Source: CAZLKN01 sp964560135 | Lineage (GTDB): Bacteria > Actinomycetota > JAICYB01 | Assembly: GCA_964560135.1 (NCBI GenBank) | Contig: CAZLKN010000086.1 | Location: forward strand, 1 to 9,694 | DNA: 9,694 nt | Reading direction: 5' to 3' | Shown here: piece after piece, positions 1 to 6,817 of the stretch | Position numbering within the stretch: the first letter of the stretch is position 1 | Layout: every line of letters begins with the position of its first letter | Position numbers and translations under genes: made by a program | The notes under the pieces: model-generated | What the model was told of the DNA's origin: nothing | Seen by the model: only the letters and a program-made list of their open reading frames with translations | Databases searched by the model: none

Positions 1-1317
1 GCCGCCGCCGTTGCTTCCTCCACCATTCGACCCAAATCCGTCATCAGCATCGACAGCGTCGTAGACGTCGTCGCCCATCCCGGCGTCGATGAGCAGACCG
101 GTTCCGAGGTCGCCGCCGCCGTTGCCGCCGCCCCTTCCCGAGTACTGGTCGGTGCCGCCGCCGTCGAACAGGAAGCCGGCCCCGAACCATCCCCCGCCGT
201 TCACACCGAGCTCCCGCCCCAGATACCGGTCGTTGCCCATGGCATCGAACAGGAACCCAGCGCCCTGGTCTCCGCCGCCGTTCACCCCACAGCGCGTCCC
301 GTCACCGTACCGGTCGTTGCCTGCAAGATCGATGAGGGCCGCGGCCACCGGCGCGGCCGGCCAGTCGCAGACGCGGCGGTAGCCGCTGCCGCCGGCGTTG
401 TTCAGGTAGATGTCATCCCCGCCGGCGTCGACCTGGAGCAGATAGTCCTGCTCATGCGTGTCGTCGGTGACCGTCAGATCGATGGACACCACCCCCCGCA
501 CCCGCAGCGGCGGCGGAACCCGATCTGCAGGCAGGCCCTTGACCGCCTCCTCCAAGACGAAGGCTGCTGTCAGCAGCCGCAGCCGCGCCGCCAACACGCC
601 CTCCAGATCCAAGCCGAGGCTTCGCATCAGCAGCCCCGGTGACTGCGCATAGCCCTCCACCGAGTCGTCGAGGTCTGCGCGGCCGTGCCCGGCCGCCGCC
701 ATCAGCGTCGCCTCCGGCCGGATCCCAGCCAGCGTCGCCGCCCGGAAATCCCGGAAAGCCTCCACCACCTCCGCCAACGCCGACGCCACCCCACCCGGAA
801 GCCTCTCCAGAGCCTCCACGGCCGACCGTTCACCCGCATCCACCCGCACCCCCAGGTCCCCCAGAAGCCCCAGCACCGCTTCCCCCGGCCCCGTCGACCC
901 CGGCGCGTAGATCACCCCAAGCTCGAGCCCCAACGCCCGCGCCTCCTCGCGGGCCGCCCACACCGCCAGCGGCCCGGGCTGACCCCCGCGAAGATCCTCG
1001 CGCTCCGAGACCAGCCGCTGCGTCCGGCCCGCAGCCCGCCCCGCCCACCCCACCGCCGAAGCTGGCTCCCGCCCCAACGCCTCCGGCAGGGCCTTTGCCG
1101 CCTCCAACGACACCCCAGCCGCCTCAAAGGCCCTGTCGATCCCTCGACCCTGCTCCCCAGCCACCGACAGCAGACGATCCGACACCTCCACCGCCAACCC
1201 CGCCGTCACCTCGTATCGCGAAGCCACCTGCGAACCCAACGCCCCCGAAGGCCCGGCCGGGCCCGCAACCGAACACACCAAGGAGACAACGACGACGACT
1301 GCGGCTCTCCGGCTCAT
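1..1317 (-). CDS. Secreted protein with C-terminal Gly/Asp GNDxY repeats (3' end outside window)
   Basis: Reading the minus strand from the ATG at 1317 gives 439 codons without a stop, running off the window edge, so the C-terminus is missing. Residues 1-28 look like a Sec signal peptide: MSRR, then a Val-rich hydrophobic core (AAVVVVVSLVCSVAG), then a small-residue cleavage zone near SGALG. There is no proper lipobox, because Val precedes the Cys. Residues ~30-270 are Ala/Leu/Glu-rich and probably helical; I recognise no domain there. From ~295 the protein becomes a repeat array with the core D-x-x-G-(N/D/T)-D-x-Y at 297, 330, 358, 385 and 411. Stretches such as GVNGGG and GAGFLFD lie between the cores, and the period is about 26-33 residues. 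Such arrays suggest a stacked beta structure, possibly metal-binding; this is inference. No strong Shine-Dalgarno precedes the ATG; a GGGAG lies about 16 bases upstream. The function is unknown. The gene reality is well supported by the open frame, signal peptide and repeats. Confidence 0.85.
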   Translation of the reverse strand, partial: MSRRAAVVVVVSLVCSVAGPAGPSGALGSQVASRYEVTAGLAVEVSDRLLSVAGEQGRGIDRAFEAAGVSLEAAKALPEALGREPASAVGWAGRAAGRTQRLVSEREDLRGGQPGPLAVWAAREEARALGLELGVIYAPGSTGPGEAVLGLLGDLGVRVDAGERSAVEALERLPGGVASALAEVVEAFRDFRAATLAGIRPEATLMAAAGHGRADLDDSVEGYAQSPGLLMRSLGLDLEGVLAARLRLLTAAFVLEEAVKGLPADRVPPPLRVRGVVSIDLTVTDDTHEQDYLLQVDAGGDDIYLNNAGGSGYRRVCDWPAAPVAAALIDLAGNDRYGDGTRCGVNGGGDQGAGFLFDAMGNDRYLGRELGVNGGGWFGAGFLFDGGGTDQYSGRGGGNGGGDLGTGLLIDAGMGDDVYDAVDADDGFGSNGGGSNGGG

Positions 1318-1558
1318 AGATTCAACAGGCCGACTCCCACGCCCATGTCCCCATCCCCGTCCACAGAAGCCGGACCACCCCACGAACGCTAGATTCGCCC
1401 ACAAGATCCGGATTCCTTCGACAGGGCCCTGACGTCGGCGTATCCCAGGCCTCCGACGAGCACCGACGCCCACACGTTCCCTCGGCTTCCTGCCTGCGCA
1501 TCAGCTCATCCACGAAAGTGGCTGGAACCCCGGGAGGCAACCCCTACACTGAACACCC
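1318..1558. other. Spacer between the regulator gene and the secreted-protein gene
   Basis: This 241-base stretch lies downstream of the response regulator and upstream of the secreted-protein gene, all on the minus strand. It presumably carries the promoter of the secreted-protein gene. I see a possible minus-strand -10 (TAGCGT) near 1386-1391, but no matching -35. No convincing terminator hairpin with a T-tract follows the regulator. A 72-codon minus-strand frame (TTG at 1540, stop at 1322-1324) ends four bases before the ATG of the downstream gene. Its codon usage is mixed and its protein (rich in Cys, Trp and Arg) resembles nothing I know, so I do not call it a gene. Confidence 0.5.
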
Positions 1559-2191
1559 TCAGATCAGGCGGCGGTCCGACGCCCAGCGCGTGAGCTCGTG
1601 GCGGTTGGACAGCTGCAGCTTGCGCAGCACCGCCGACACGTGCGTCTCAACGGTCTTCGCCGAGATATGCAGGCGGCGCGCCACCTCCTTGTAGGTGTAG
1701 CCGCGGGCGATGTGGCGCAGGACCTCCTTCTCCCGGACCGTGAGCAGGTCGATCTCGGGGTCGGAGGGGACGGGGATCTCTCCCGCGAAAGCGTCCAGCA
1801 CGAAGCCGGCCAGGCGCGGTGAGAACACCGCGTCCCCCTCGTGGACGCGGCGGATCGCCTCGGCGAGGTCGTCCGGGGAGATCGTCTTCGTCACATAGCC
1901 TCGGGCCCCCGCCCGCACCACCGCGATCACGTCCTCGGGGGCATCGGACACCGATAGGGCCAAGAACCGCACCTCCGGATGGGTGGTGTGAACGGCCTCG
2001 ATCACGGCCCGGCCCCCGCCGCCGGGCATGTGGACGTCGAGCAGCACCACGTCCGGCTTGGCGGCGCGGATACCCCCGATCGCCTCGTCCACGTCGCCGG
2101 CCTCGCCGACCACCTCCACCTTGTCGGCGATCTCCGCCTTCACGCCGGCCAGGAACAGGCGATGGTCGTCCACCAGGAACACGCGCGTCAT
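1559..2191 (-). CDS. NarL/LuxR-family response regulator (partner of the PspC kinase)
   Basis: The product is a 210-residue two-component response regulator. The N-terminal receiver domain (about 1-120) has the acidic pair D8-D9 (VFLVDDH), phospho-acceptor D52 (VVLLDVHMP), Ser80 in the Thr/Ser switch position and conserved K102 (GYVTK). The C-terminal LuxR-type helix-turn-helix (about 147-205) carries the family signature, with TxREKEVL, the KEVARRL helix and the recognition segment SAKTVETHVSAVLRKL. I place the start at ATG 2191 (MTRVFLVDD), although the frame stays open to 2227. That ATG overlaps the TGA of the upstream kinase in an ATGA arrangement, implying translational coupling, and the receiver fold begins right there. 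It should be phosphorylated by the adjacent kinase and bind DNA as a dimer; the 16-bp palindrome at 3456-3471 is its most obvious candidate target (inference). Confidence 0.93.
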   Translation of the reverse strand: MTRVFLVDDHRLFLAGVKAEIADKVEVVGEAGDVDEAIGGIRAAKPDVVLLDVHMPGGGGRAVIEAVHTTHPEVRFLALSVSDAPEDVIAVVRAGARGYVTKTISPDDLAEAIRRVHEGDAVFSPRLAGFVLDAFAGEIPVPSDPEIDLLTVREKEVLRHIARGYTYKEVARRLHISAKTVETHVSAVLRKLQLSNRHELTRWASDRRLI

Positions 2192-3420
2192 GTGGCCTCC
2201 ACGGGCATCCGGATCCGGATCTCGCATCCCTCACCGGGCGCGGTGAGGATCTCCACCGTGCCGCCGTGGCGTTCGATGCGGCCCCGGATCGAGTCGGCGA
2301 TCCCCCGCCGGTCGGGCGGCACGCTGGACGGGTCGAACCCCCGGCCCCGGTCGCGGACGTAGGCCTCCACCGATCCCGGTTCGCACTCCACGTAGACCGA
2401 CACGGCGTCCGCGCCGGAGTGCCGGGCCGCGTTGGCGGCCGCTTCCCGGCAGGCGGCGACCACGGCACGGGTGCGCTCGTCCAGCGGACGGTCCCCCACC
2501 ACCACGACCTCCACGGGGACGTCGTGGGCATCCTCCACCTCGGCGGCGACGGCGTGCACGGAGGCGGACAGATGCTCGCCGTCGTCGGCGCGTGGGGGCC
2601 CGTAGAGCCAGACCCGGAGCTCCCGCTCCTGGCGCCGGGCGAGGGTGAGCATCTTGCGGGGATCGTCGGTGTGCCGTTGGATCAGCGCGAGGGTCTGGAG
2701 CACCGAGTCGTGGAGGTGCGCGGCGACCTCGGCCCGCTCCTCGGAGCGGACCCGGTCCCGGCGTTCCTCGGCCACCTGCCCGAACAGCCGCCACAGCAGG
2801 GGCCCGAAGGCCAGCCCGAGCCCGGCGGCGGTGACCGCCACGGCCAGCAGCACGCTGCCGATGGCCGCGAGGTCCTGCTGGGCGGCCAGGAACGAGCCCA
2901 TGCCGAGCACCACGAGCAGGCCCCCGAGGACGATGCGTCCGGGCGAGGGCTTGTCGACGAGCAGCTCCCGGCCGCCGACGCGAACCCACCGGGGACGGTC
3001 CTCCGCGTCGGTTCGGACGTAGATCAGGGCCGCGCCCCCGGCGGCCACGAGGATCGGGATCCCGACGGCGTCACCGAACCACACGCCGAGGCCCCGCAGG
3101 ACGAGCACGCTCCCGAGCACGATCAGACCGAAGGCGACGGCCTGCCCCGCGGACGGCTCCCGTGCCGCGGGGGTATCGGCCCCGTGGTCGAACGACGACG
3201 CCCAGGCGGCCAGGTAGGCGATCACACCGACGCCGCCACAGACCACGAGGACCACGAGGGCGATCCGGACGAGCATCGGGTCCACGCCCCATCGGGCCCC
3301 CAGGCCCGCAGCCACGCCGGCGATCACCGCCTCGTCGGGTGACCGGCTGAAGCGCAGCATCGGGGGTCGCCGGGCCGGCGCGGGCGCCGGTCGCTTGGTG
3401 GTGGCGGTCTGCTCGTCCAC
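2188..3420 (-). CDS. PspC-domain sensor histidine kinase (HisKA_3/HATPase type)
   Basis: The product is a membrane histidine kinase of 410 residues when started at GTG 3420. Residues ~24-77 form a PspC domain (SPDEAVIAGVAAGLG, then the hydrophobic helix LVRIALVVLVV). Further hydrophobic segments lie near 95-112, 118-134, 163-180 and 186-210. There is no sizeable extracytoplasmic sensor domain, so it probably senses within the membrane or through a partner protein. The dimerisation/phospho-acceptor motif is HLHDSVLQTL with H237. The ATPase domain shows an N-box (EAAANAARH, N330) and a DxGxG motif at D357-G361. The start is uncertain: ATG 3456 and ATG 3360 are in frame, the frame stays open to 3597, and none of these starts has a good Shine-Dalgarno. 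ATG 3456 would place the start inside the palindrome. Its last codon overlaps the response regulator start. Kinases of this build pair with LuxR-type regulators in envelope-stress systems (known for the LiaS/VraS class). Confidence 0.92.
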   Translation of the reverse strand: MDEQTATTKRPAPAPARRPPMLRFSRSPDEAVIAGVAAGLGARWGVDPMLVRIALVVLVVCGGVGVIAYLAAWASSFDHGADTPAAREPSAGQAVAFGLIVLGSVLVLRGLGVWFGDAVGIPILVAAGGAALIYVRTDAEDRPRWVRVGGRELLVDKPSPGRIVLGGLLVVLGMGSFLAAQQDLAAIGSVLLAVAVTAAGLGLAFGPLLWRLFGQVAEERRDRVRSEERAEVAAHLHDSVLQTLALIQRHTDDPRKMLTLARRQERELRVWLYGPPRADDGEHLSASVHAVAAEVEDAHDVPVEVVVVGDRPLDERTRAVVAACREAAANAARHSGADAVSVYVECEPGSVEAYVRDRGRGFDPSSVPPDRRGIADSIRGRIERHGGTVEILTAPGEGCEIRIRMPVEAT

Positions 3421-3455
3421 GATGCGATCGTCGCACGCCACCGAGCCCGCCACCA

Positions 3456-3471
3456 TCAGGGAAGTCCCTGA
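3456..3471. promoter_or_regulatory. Perfect 16-bp palindrome, candidate operator between divergent genes
   Basis: The sequence reads TCAGGGA-AG-TCCCTGA, two 7-base arms that are exact inverted complements around a 2-base centre. It sits in the region between the kinase start (GTG 3420) and the LiaF-like gene start (ATG 3549), about 78 bases before the latter. A perfect dyad of this size in a shared regulatory region fits a dimeric LuxR-type regulator. Assigning it to the neighbouring response regulator is inference. It has no T-tract and is not followed by coding sequence needing termination, so a terminator is less likely. Confidence 0.6.
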
Positions 3472-3537
3472 GCCCGCTCCCGGGGCCGGGGACCGGGCAA
3501 GGGTGGTTCCCGATTGTGCGGCCACGGGGGCCCGGTC

Positions 3538-3541
3538 AGGA
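3538..3541 (+). promoter_or_regulatory. Ribosome binding site supporting the LiaF-like start at 3549
   Basis: AGGA lies 7 bases before ATG 3549 and favours that start over the in-frame GTG at 3516, which would add 11 unlikely residues. The overlapping hexamer CAGGAT (3537-3542) ends exactly 6 bases before the ATG, so a leaderless transcript cannot be excluded, but that hexamer is a poor -10. Confidence 0.5.
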
Positions 3542-3548
3542 TACGGCC

Positions 3549-4871
3549 ATGAGCGAACAGCAGAGCACCGACACCCCGGGCACGGCACCGCCGGCACCCG
3601 AGCGCACCCGGCTGCGGCGGCTCACCCGCCGCCGCAGCGACAAGGTCCTCGCCGGCGTCTGCAGCGGCCTCGGCGCCCACACCGGGACCGACCCGGTGCT
3701 GTGGCGCATCGGATTCGTGGTGGCGACGCTGATAACCGGCGGGATGATGATCCTCGCCTACATCATCGCCGCGGTGATCATCCCGGCGGCGGACGAGGAC
3801 GAGGAGTCCTCGTCCGCCCCGGCCCCCACCACGGACGCCGCGAAGTGGCTGGGCATCGCCCTGCTGATCCTGGGGCTCGTCCTGCTCGGTGGGATGTTCG
3901 CCGCCGCGGCCCCGTTCTGGGGCATGGGCGGCGGTGTGTTCTGGGGGGTGCTGCTGATCGGCGCGGGCGTGGCGCTGTGGAACAGGGACACGCTGTTCGG
4001 CCCCCGGGAGCACCGGGACGGTCCGGACCCCTCCCCCACCCCCGCCCCGGAGCCGCCCGCCGCCGGTGGGCCTCCCACGATCCCGACGCCGCCGTCGGGA
4101 CCCCGGCCCCCCGACCCTCCGGCGGTCCCGGCACCGCCTCCACCCCGCAAGCCCCGGGACCGCTCACCCCTCGGACGCATGACCATGGGGGCCGCCGTCC
4201 TGGCCCTCGGCGCCGCGCTGCTGCTCGACGGCATGGGTGCGATCTCGCTGAGCGCGGAGCGGACCGTGGCCCTCCTGCTCGCCGTGATCGGCGGCGGCCT
4301 GCTCGTGGGGGCCTGGTGGGGACGCGCCCGCTGGCTGATCGCTCCCGGCGCCCTGCTCACCGTGATCCTGCTGGGGATGGTCTCGCTGCCGGGACACGTC
4401 GGCGGCTCCTTCGCCGGCGTACCGTGGTGGCGTATGGGCGATACCTCGTGGATGGTCCACGAGACCGGATCCGATCTCCAGCCCAGCTACCGGCACGGCA
4501 TGGGGCGCATGGTCCTGGACCTCTCCGAGCTCCGGTTCACCCGCGACCGGCGGGTGGAGGCCGCCGTCGGCGCGGGAGAGCTGCGGGTGCTCGTCCCCGA
4601 CGACGTCGACCTCACGGTGATCGCCCGCGTCGGCGCCGGACAAGTGGATCTGGTGGGACAGCGCTTCGAGGGCACGGCCATCGACCGTACGGTCAGATTC
4701 GACGCGGGGCCGTCGGATGACCGCCGCACCCCCCCACATCTCACGCTCGAGCTCCAGGTCGGCTTCGGCCAGCTGGAGGTGGAGCGGGTCCGCGCGCCGG
4801 AGCGCCTCGAAGAGCGGCCCACGCCACAACCGACGCCGGTCCCCGAGATCCAGGAAGGAGCGGTGGCATGA
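3549..4871 (+). CDS. PspC-domain membrane protein with LiaF-like C-terminal domain
   Basis: The product is a 440-residue multi-pass membrane protein. A PspC domain occupies ~24-80 (RRSDKVLAGVCSGLG, then a long hydrophobic helix ending in AVIIP). It is followed by hydrophobic segments near 100-122 and 126-144, a Pro-rich linker at 158-203, and further segments near 211-230, 238-257 and 262-281. The C-terminal ~315-415 has repeated short beta strands with GAGELRVLVPDDVDL, VGAGQVDL and VGFGQLEVER. This pattern is typical of the LiaF C-terminal/toast-rack fold. In LiaFSR-type systems LiaF restrains the kinase until the envelope is damaged; this protein probably plays that part, or is the main target of the system. 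It is divergent from the PspC kinase and its PspC domain is visibly related to the kinase's. Its stop overlaps the start of the next gene (ATGA at 4868-4871). Confidence 0.9.
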   Translation: MSEQQSTDTPGTAPPAPERTRLRRLTRRRSDKVLAGVCSGLGAHTGTDPVLWRIGFVVATLITGGMMILAYIIAAVIIPAADEDEESSSAPAPTTDAAKWLGIALLILGLVLLGGMFAAAAPFWGMGGGVFWGVLLIGAGVALWNRDTLFGPREHRDGPDPSPTPAPEPPAAGGPPTIPTPPSGPRPPDPPAVPAPPPPRKPRDRSPLGRMTMGAAVLALGAALLLDGMGAISLSAERTVALLLAVIGGGLLVGAWWGRARWLIAPGALLTVILLGMVSLPGHVGGSFAGVPWWRMGDTSWMVHETGSDLQPSYRHGMGRMVLDLSELRFTRDRRVEAAVGAGELRVLVPDDVDLTVIARVGAGQVDLVGQRFEGTAIDRTVRFDAGPSDDRRTPPHLTLELQVGFGQLEVERVRAPERLEERPTPQPTPVPEIQEGAVA

Positions 4872-5068
4872 AAAAGCACCCCCTCGACGTGCTGTCCTTT
4901 GTCACGGGGGCCGGGTTCACCGGCTTCGCGGTCCTCGTCGTAGCCGGGGCGTTCGACCGCGCAGGGGTCGACCTCCGCTGGTTCGTCGCAGGACTCCTGG
5001 TCCTCGTGGGCCTCGTCCTGTTGGCGACCTCCGTCAACCGCGACGGCGACGAGGCTCCGGATGCGTAG
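4868..5068 (+). CDS. Small two-helix membrane protein, coupled to the LiaF-like gene
   Basis: This encodes a 66-residue protein with two hydrophobic segments (about 9-28, FVTGAGFTGFAVLVVAGAF, and 38-55, WFVAGLLVLVGLVLLATS). They are joined by a short charged loop, and the tail is acidic. A strong Shine-Dalgarno (AAGGAG, 4855-4860) lies 7 bases before the ATG, inside the end of the upstream gene. The ATG overlaps the upstream TGA as ATGA. These signals make it a real translated gene. I do not recognise a family; given the coupling it probably accompanies the LiaF-like protein in the membrane (inference). A candidate -10 element for the next gene lies across its stop codon. Confidence 0.8.
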   Translation: MKKHPLDVLSFVTGAGFTGFAVLVVAGAFDRAGVDLRWFVAGLLVLVGLVLLATSVNRDGDEAPDA

Positions 5069-5071
5069 CAT
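5066..5071 (+). promoter_or_regulatory. Candidate -10 element for leaderless nadE transcript
   Basis: TAGCAT (5066-5071) fits the TANNNT -10 pattern and ends six bases before the nadE GTG (5078). Transcription would therefore start at or next to the start codon, as in many leaderless actinobacterial mRNAs. The GGAGG at 5072-5076 is only one base from the GTG, too close for a normal Shine-Dalgarno. No clear -35 is visible around 5043-5048. Confidence 0.4.
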
Positions 5072-5077
5072 GGAGGC

Positions 5078-6802
5078 GTGAGAACGCTCCGCCTCGCCCT
5101 CGCGCAGATCGACGCCACCGTCGGGGATCTGGACGGGAACACCCGCCGGATCCTCGACGCGCTCGACAAGGCGCGGGACGCGCACGCCGACATCGTCGCC
5201 TTTCCCGAGCTGGCGGTCTGCGGCTACCCGCCGGAGGACCTCCTGCTGAAGCCGTCCTTCGTGCGCGCGAACCAGCAGGCCCTCCAGAAGATCACCTCCG
5301 AGACCCGCGGCATCACCGCCGTCGTGGGCTACGCCCACATGGACACCGATCTCCACAACGCCGCCGCGATCCTGCACGACGGCGAGGTGCACGGCGTGTA
5401 CCGCAAGCGATACCTGCCCACCTACGGCGTCTTCGACGAGGACCGCTACTTCCGTCCCGGGACGGAGGCCCCCGTGTACGTGGTCGCCGGCGTGAAGATC
5501 GGGGTCTGCATCTGCGAGGACATCTGGTATCCGTCCGGGCCCGCGGAGTGGCAGTCCTGGGCGGGGGCCGAGGTGATCGTGAACATCAACGCCTCCCCGT
5601 TCGCCATGGACAAGTACGAGGGCCGGCGCCGGATGCTGGCCACCCGCGCCGCCGACTACGTCGTCGCGCTGGGCTACGTGAACCTCGTCGGGGGCCAGGA
5701 CGAACTCGTCTTCGACGGTGGCTCGATGGTCTTCGACGCCGACGGCAACGTCCTGGGCGCCGCGCCGCAGTTCGTGGAGGAGCTCCTGCTGGTGGACGTC
5801 GACGTGAACGCCGTGGCCCGCGAGCGTCTCCACGATCCCCGGATGCGGAAGGTGTCCGGGCCCCCGTCGGACGTCGCCACGCCGGAGACCACCGTGTCCG
5901 CCGAGCGGACCTCCCGGGCGCCGGCGATCGAGCCGCGCGTCGCCGGCGGGCTCTCCCCGGAGGCCGAGGTCTACGAGGCACTCGTCTGCGGCGTCCGCAG
6001 CTACGTCACCAAGAACGGGTTCAGCCACGTCCACATCGGGATCTCCGGCGGCATCGACTCCTCGGTCACGGCGACGATCGCCGTGGACGCCCTGGGGGCC
6101 GAAGGCGTCACCGGGGTCGTGCTCTCCTCCCGGTACTCCTCTGAGCACTCCCGCTCGGATGCCCTGGAGCTCGCTCGCCGCCTCGGCATCGAGGTGCTGG
6201 ACATCCCGATCACCGGTCCCCATAGCGCCGTCGAAGAGCTGCTCGAGCCGCATCTGGCCGGGACCCCTGGCCGGGAGGTGGCGCTGGAGAACGTGCAGGC
6301 GCGCCTGCGGGGGCTGCTGTGGATGGCGCTGTCCAACGCCACCGGGTCGCTGATCCTCACAAGCGGGAACAAGTCGGAGATGGCCGTCGGCTACGCCACC
6401 CTGTACGGCGACATGGCCGGGGGCCTGGCCCCCCTGAAGGACGTCCCGAAGACCCTCGTGTACCGGCTCGCCGCCCACCGCAACGCACAGGACGAGGTGA
6501 TCCCGGCCTCGGTGCTGACCAAGCCGCCGTCGGCGGAGTTGCGTCCCGACCAGACCGACCAGGACTCCCTGCCCCCCTACGACGTGCTCGATCCCATCCT
6601 CGAGGCCTACGTCGAACAGGACCGCTCGCCCGAAGAGATCGTGGCGCTCGGCTTCGACGGGACCGCCGTCCGGCGGATCATCGCCATGGTGGACCGGGCA
6701 GAGTACAAACGGCGGCAGGCGCCGCCGGGGCTCAAGGTGACCTCGCGCGCGTTCGGTCGCGACCGCCGGCTGCCCATCACGAACCGTTTCGTGGACGACT
6801 GA
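5078..6802 (+). CDS. nadE: Glutamine-dependent NAD+ synthetase
   Basis: This 574-residue two-domain enzyme makes NAD+ from deamido-NAD+ and ATP, using ammonia released from glutamine; it is cytoplasmic and the last step of NAD biosynthesis. The N-terminal nitrilase-type glutaminase domain (about 1-260) shows the Glu-Lys-Cys triad: E44 in AFPELAVCGYPPEDLL, K110 in YRKRYLPTYGVFDE, and C146 in GVCICEDIW. The C-terminal synthetase domain has the ATP-pyrophosphatase loop ISGGIDSS (322-329) and the motif LTSGNKSEMAVGYATLYGDMAGG. Its length matches the shorter bacterial class rather than the ~680-residue mycobacterial form. GTG 5078 is the first possible start, since a stop lies in frame at 5066, and it begins with the usual MRTLRLALAQ. 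It starts 10 bases after the membrane-protein gene, and the next gene follows 15 bases after its stop. Confidence 0.97.
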   Translation: MRTLRLALAQIDATVGDLDGNTRRILDALDKARDAHADIVAFPELAVCGYPPEDLLLKPSFVRANQQALQKITSETRGITAVVGYAHMDTDLHNAAAILHDGEVHGVYRKRYLPTYGVFDEDRYFRPGTEAPVYVVAGVKIGVCICEDIWYPSGPAEWQSWAGAEVIVNINASPFAMDKYEGRRRMLATRAADYVVALGYVNLVGGQDELVFDGGSMVFDADGNVLGAAPQFVEELLLVDVDVNAVARERLHDPRMRKVSGPPSDVATPETTVSAERTSRAPAIEPRVAGGLSPEAEVYEALVCGVRSYVTKNGFSHVHIGISGGIDSSVTATIAVDALGAEGVTGVVLSSRYSSEHSRSDALELARRLGIEVLDIPITGPHSAVEELLEPHLAGTPGREVALENVQARLRGLLWMALSNATGSLILTSGNKSEMAVGYATLYGDMAGGLAPLKDVPKTLVYRLAAHRNAQDEVIPASVLTKPPSAELRPDQTDQDSLPPYDVLDPILEAYVEQDRSPEEIVALGFDGTAVRRIIAMVDRAEYKRRQAPPGLKVTSRAFGRDRRLPITNRFVDD

Positions 6803-6817
6803 TCGGAGGAGCACGCG

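Noticed and set aside
1..300. Repeated GCC-rich blocks that could suggest a CRISPR array or simple-sequence repeat
   Set aside because: The blocks are degenerate codons of the GNDxY/NGGG protein repeats, unevenly spaced and in frame; there are no unique spacers between identical repeats.
1..450. RTX-type calcium-binding haemolysin repeats
   Set aside because: RTX nonapeptides (GGxGxDxUx) recur every nine residues; here the cores recur about every 26-33 residues and end in Tyr, so it is a different repeat type.
639..1392. Two long Pro- and Arg-rich plus-strand frames (639-1319 and 685-1392)
   Set aside because: They are shadows of the secreted-protein gene on the minus strand, which has a signal peptide and repeats.
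1322..1540. 72-codon minus-strand frame ending four bases before the secreted-protein ATG
   Set aside because: The position is suggestive of coupling, but it has a TTG start, no clear binding site, mixed codon usage and no recognisable product. Conservation in a relative would revive it.
1545..1550. TACACT resembling a plus-strand -10 element
   Set aside because: It would drive transcription antisense to the response regulator, and no -35 is visible; a chance match is likely.
1819..3342. 507-codon plus-strand frame opposite the kinase and regulator
   Set aside because: It is a shadow of the two-component genes, which have clear domains and catalytic residues; the frame itself is Pro/Arg/Gly-rich and featureless.
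3395..4720. 441-codon plus-strand frame overlapping the LiaF-like gene
   Set aside because: It is another frame of the same DNA, with an Arg/Gly/Pro-rich composition and no domain; the LiaF-like frame has membrane helices and domain motifs.
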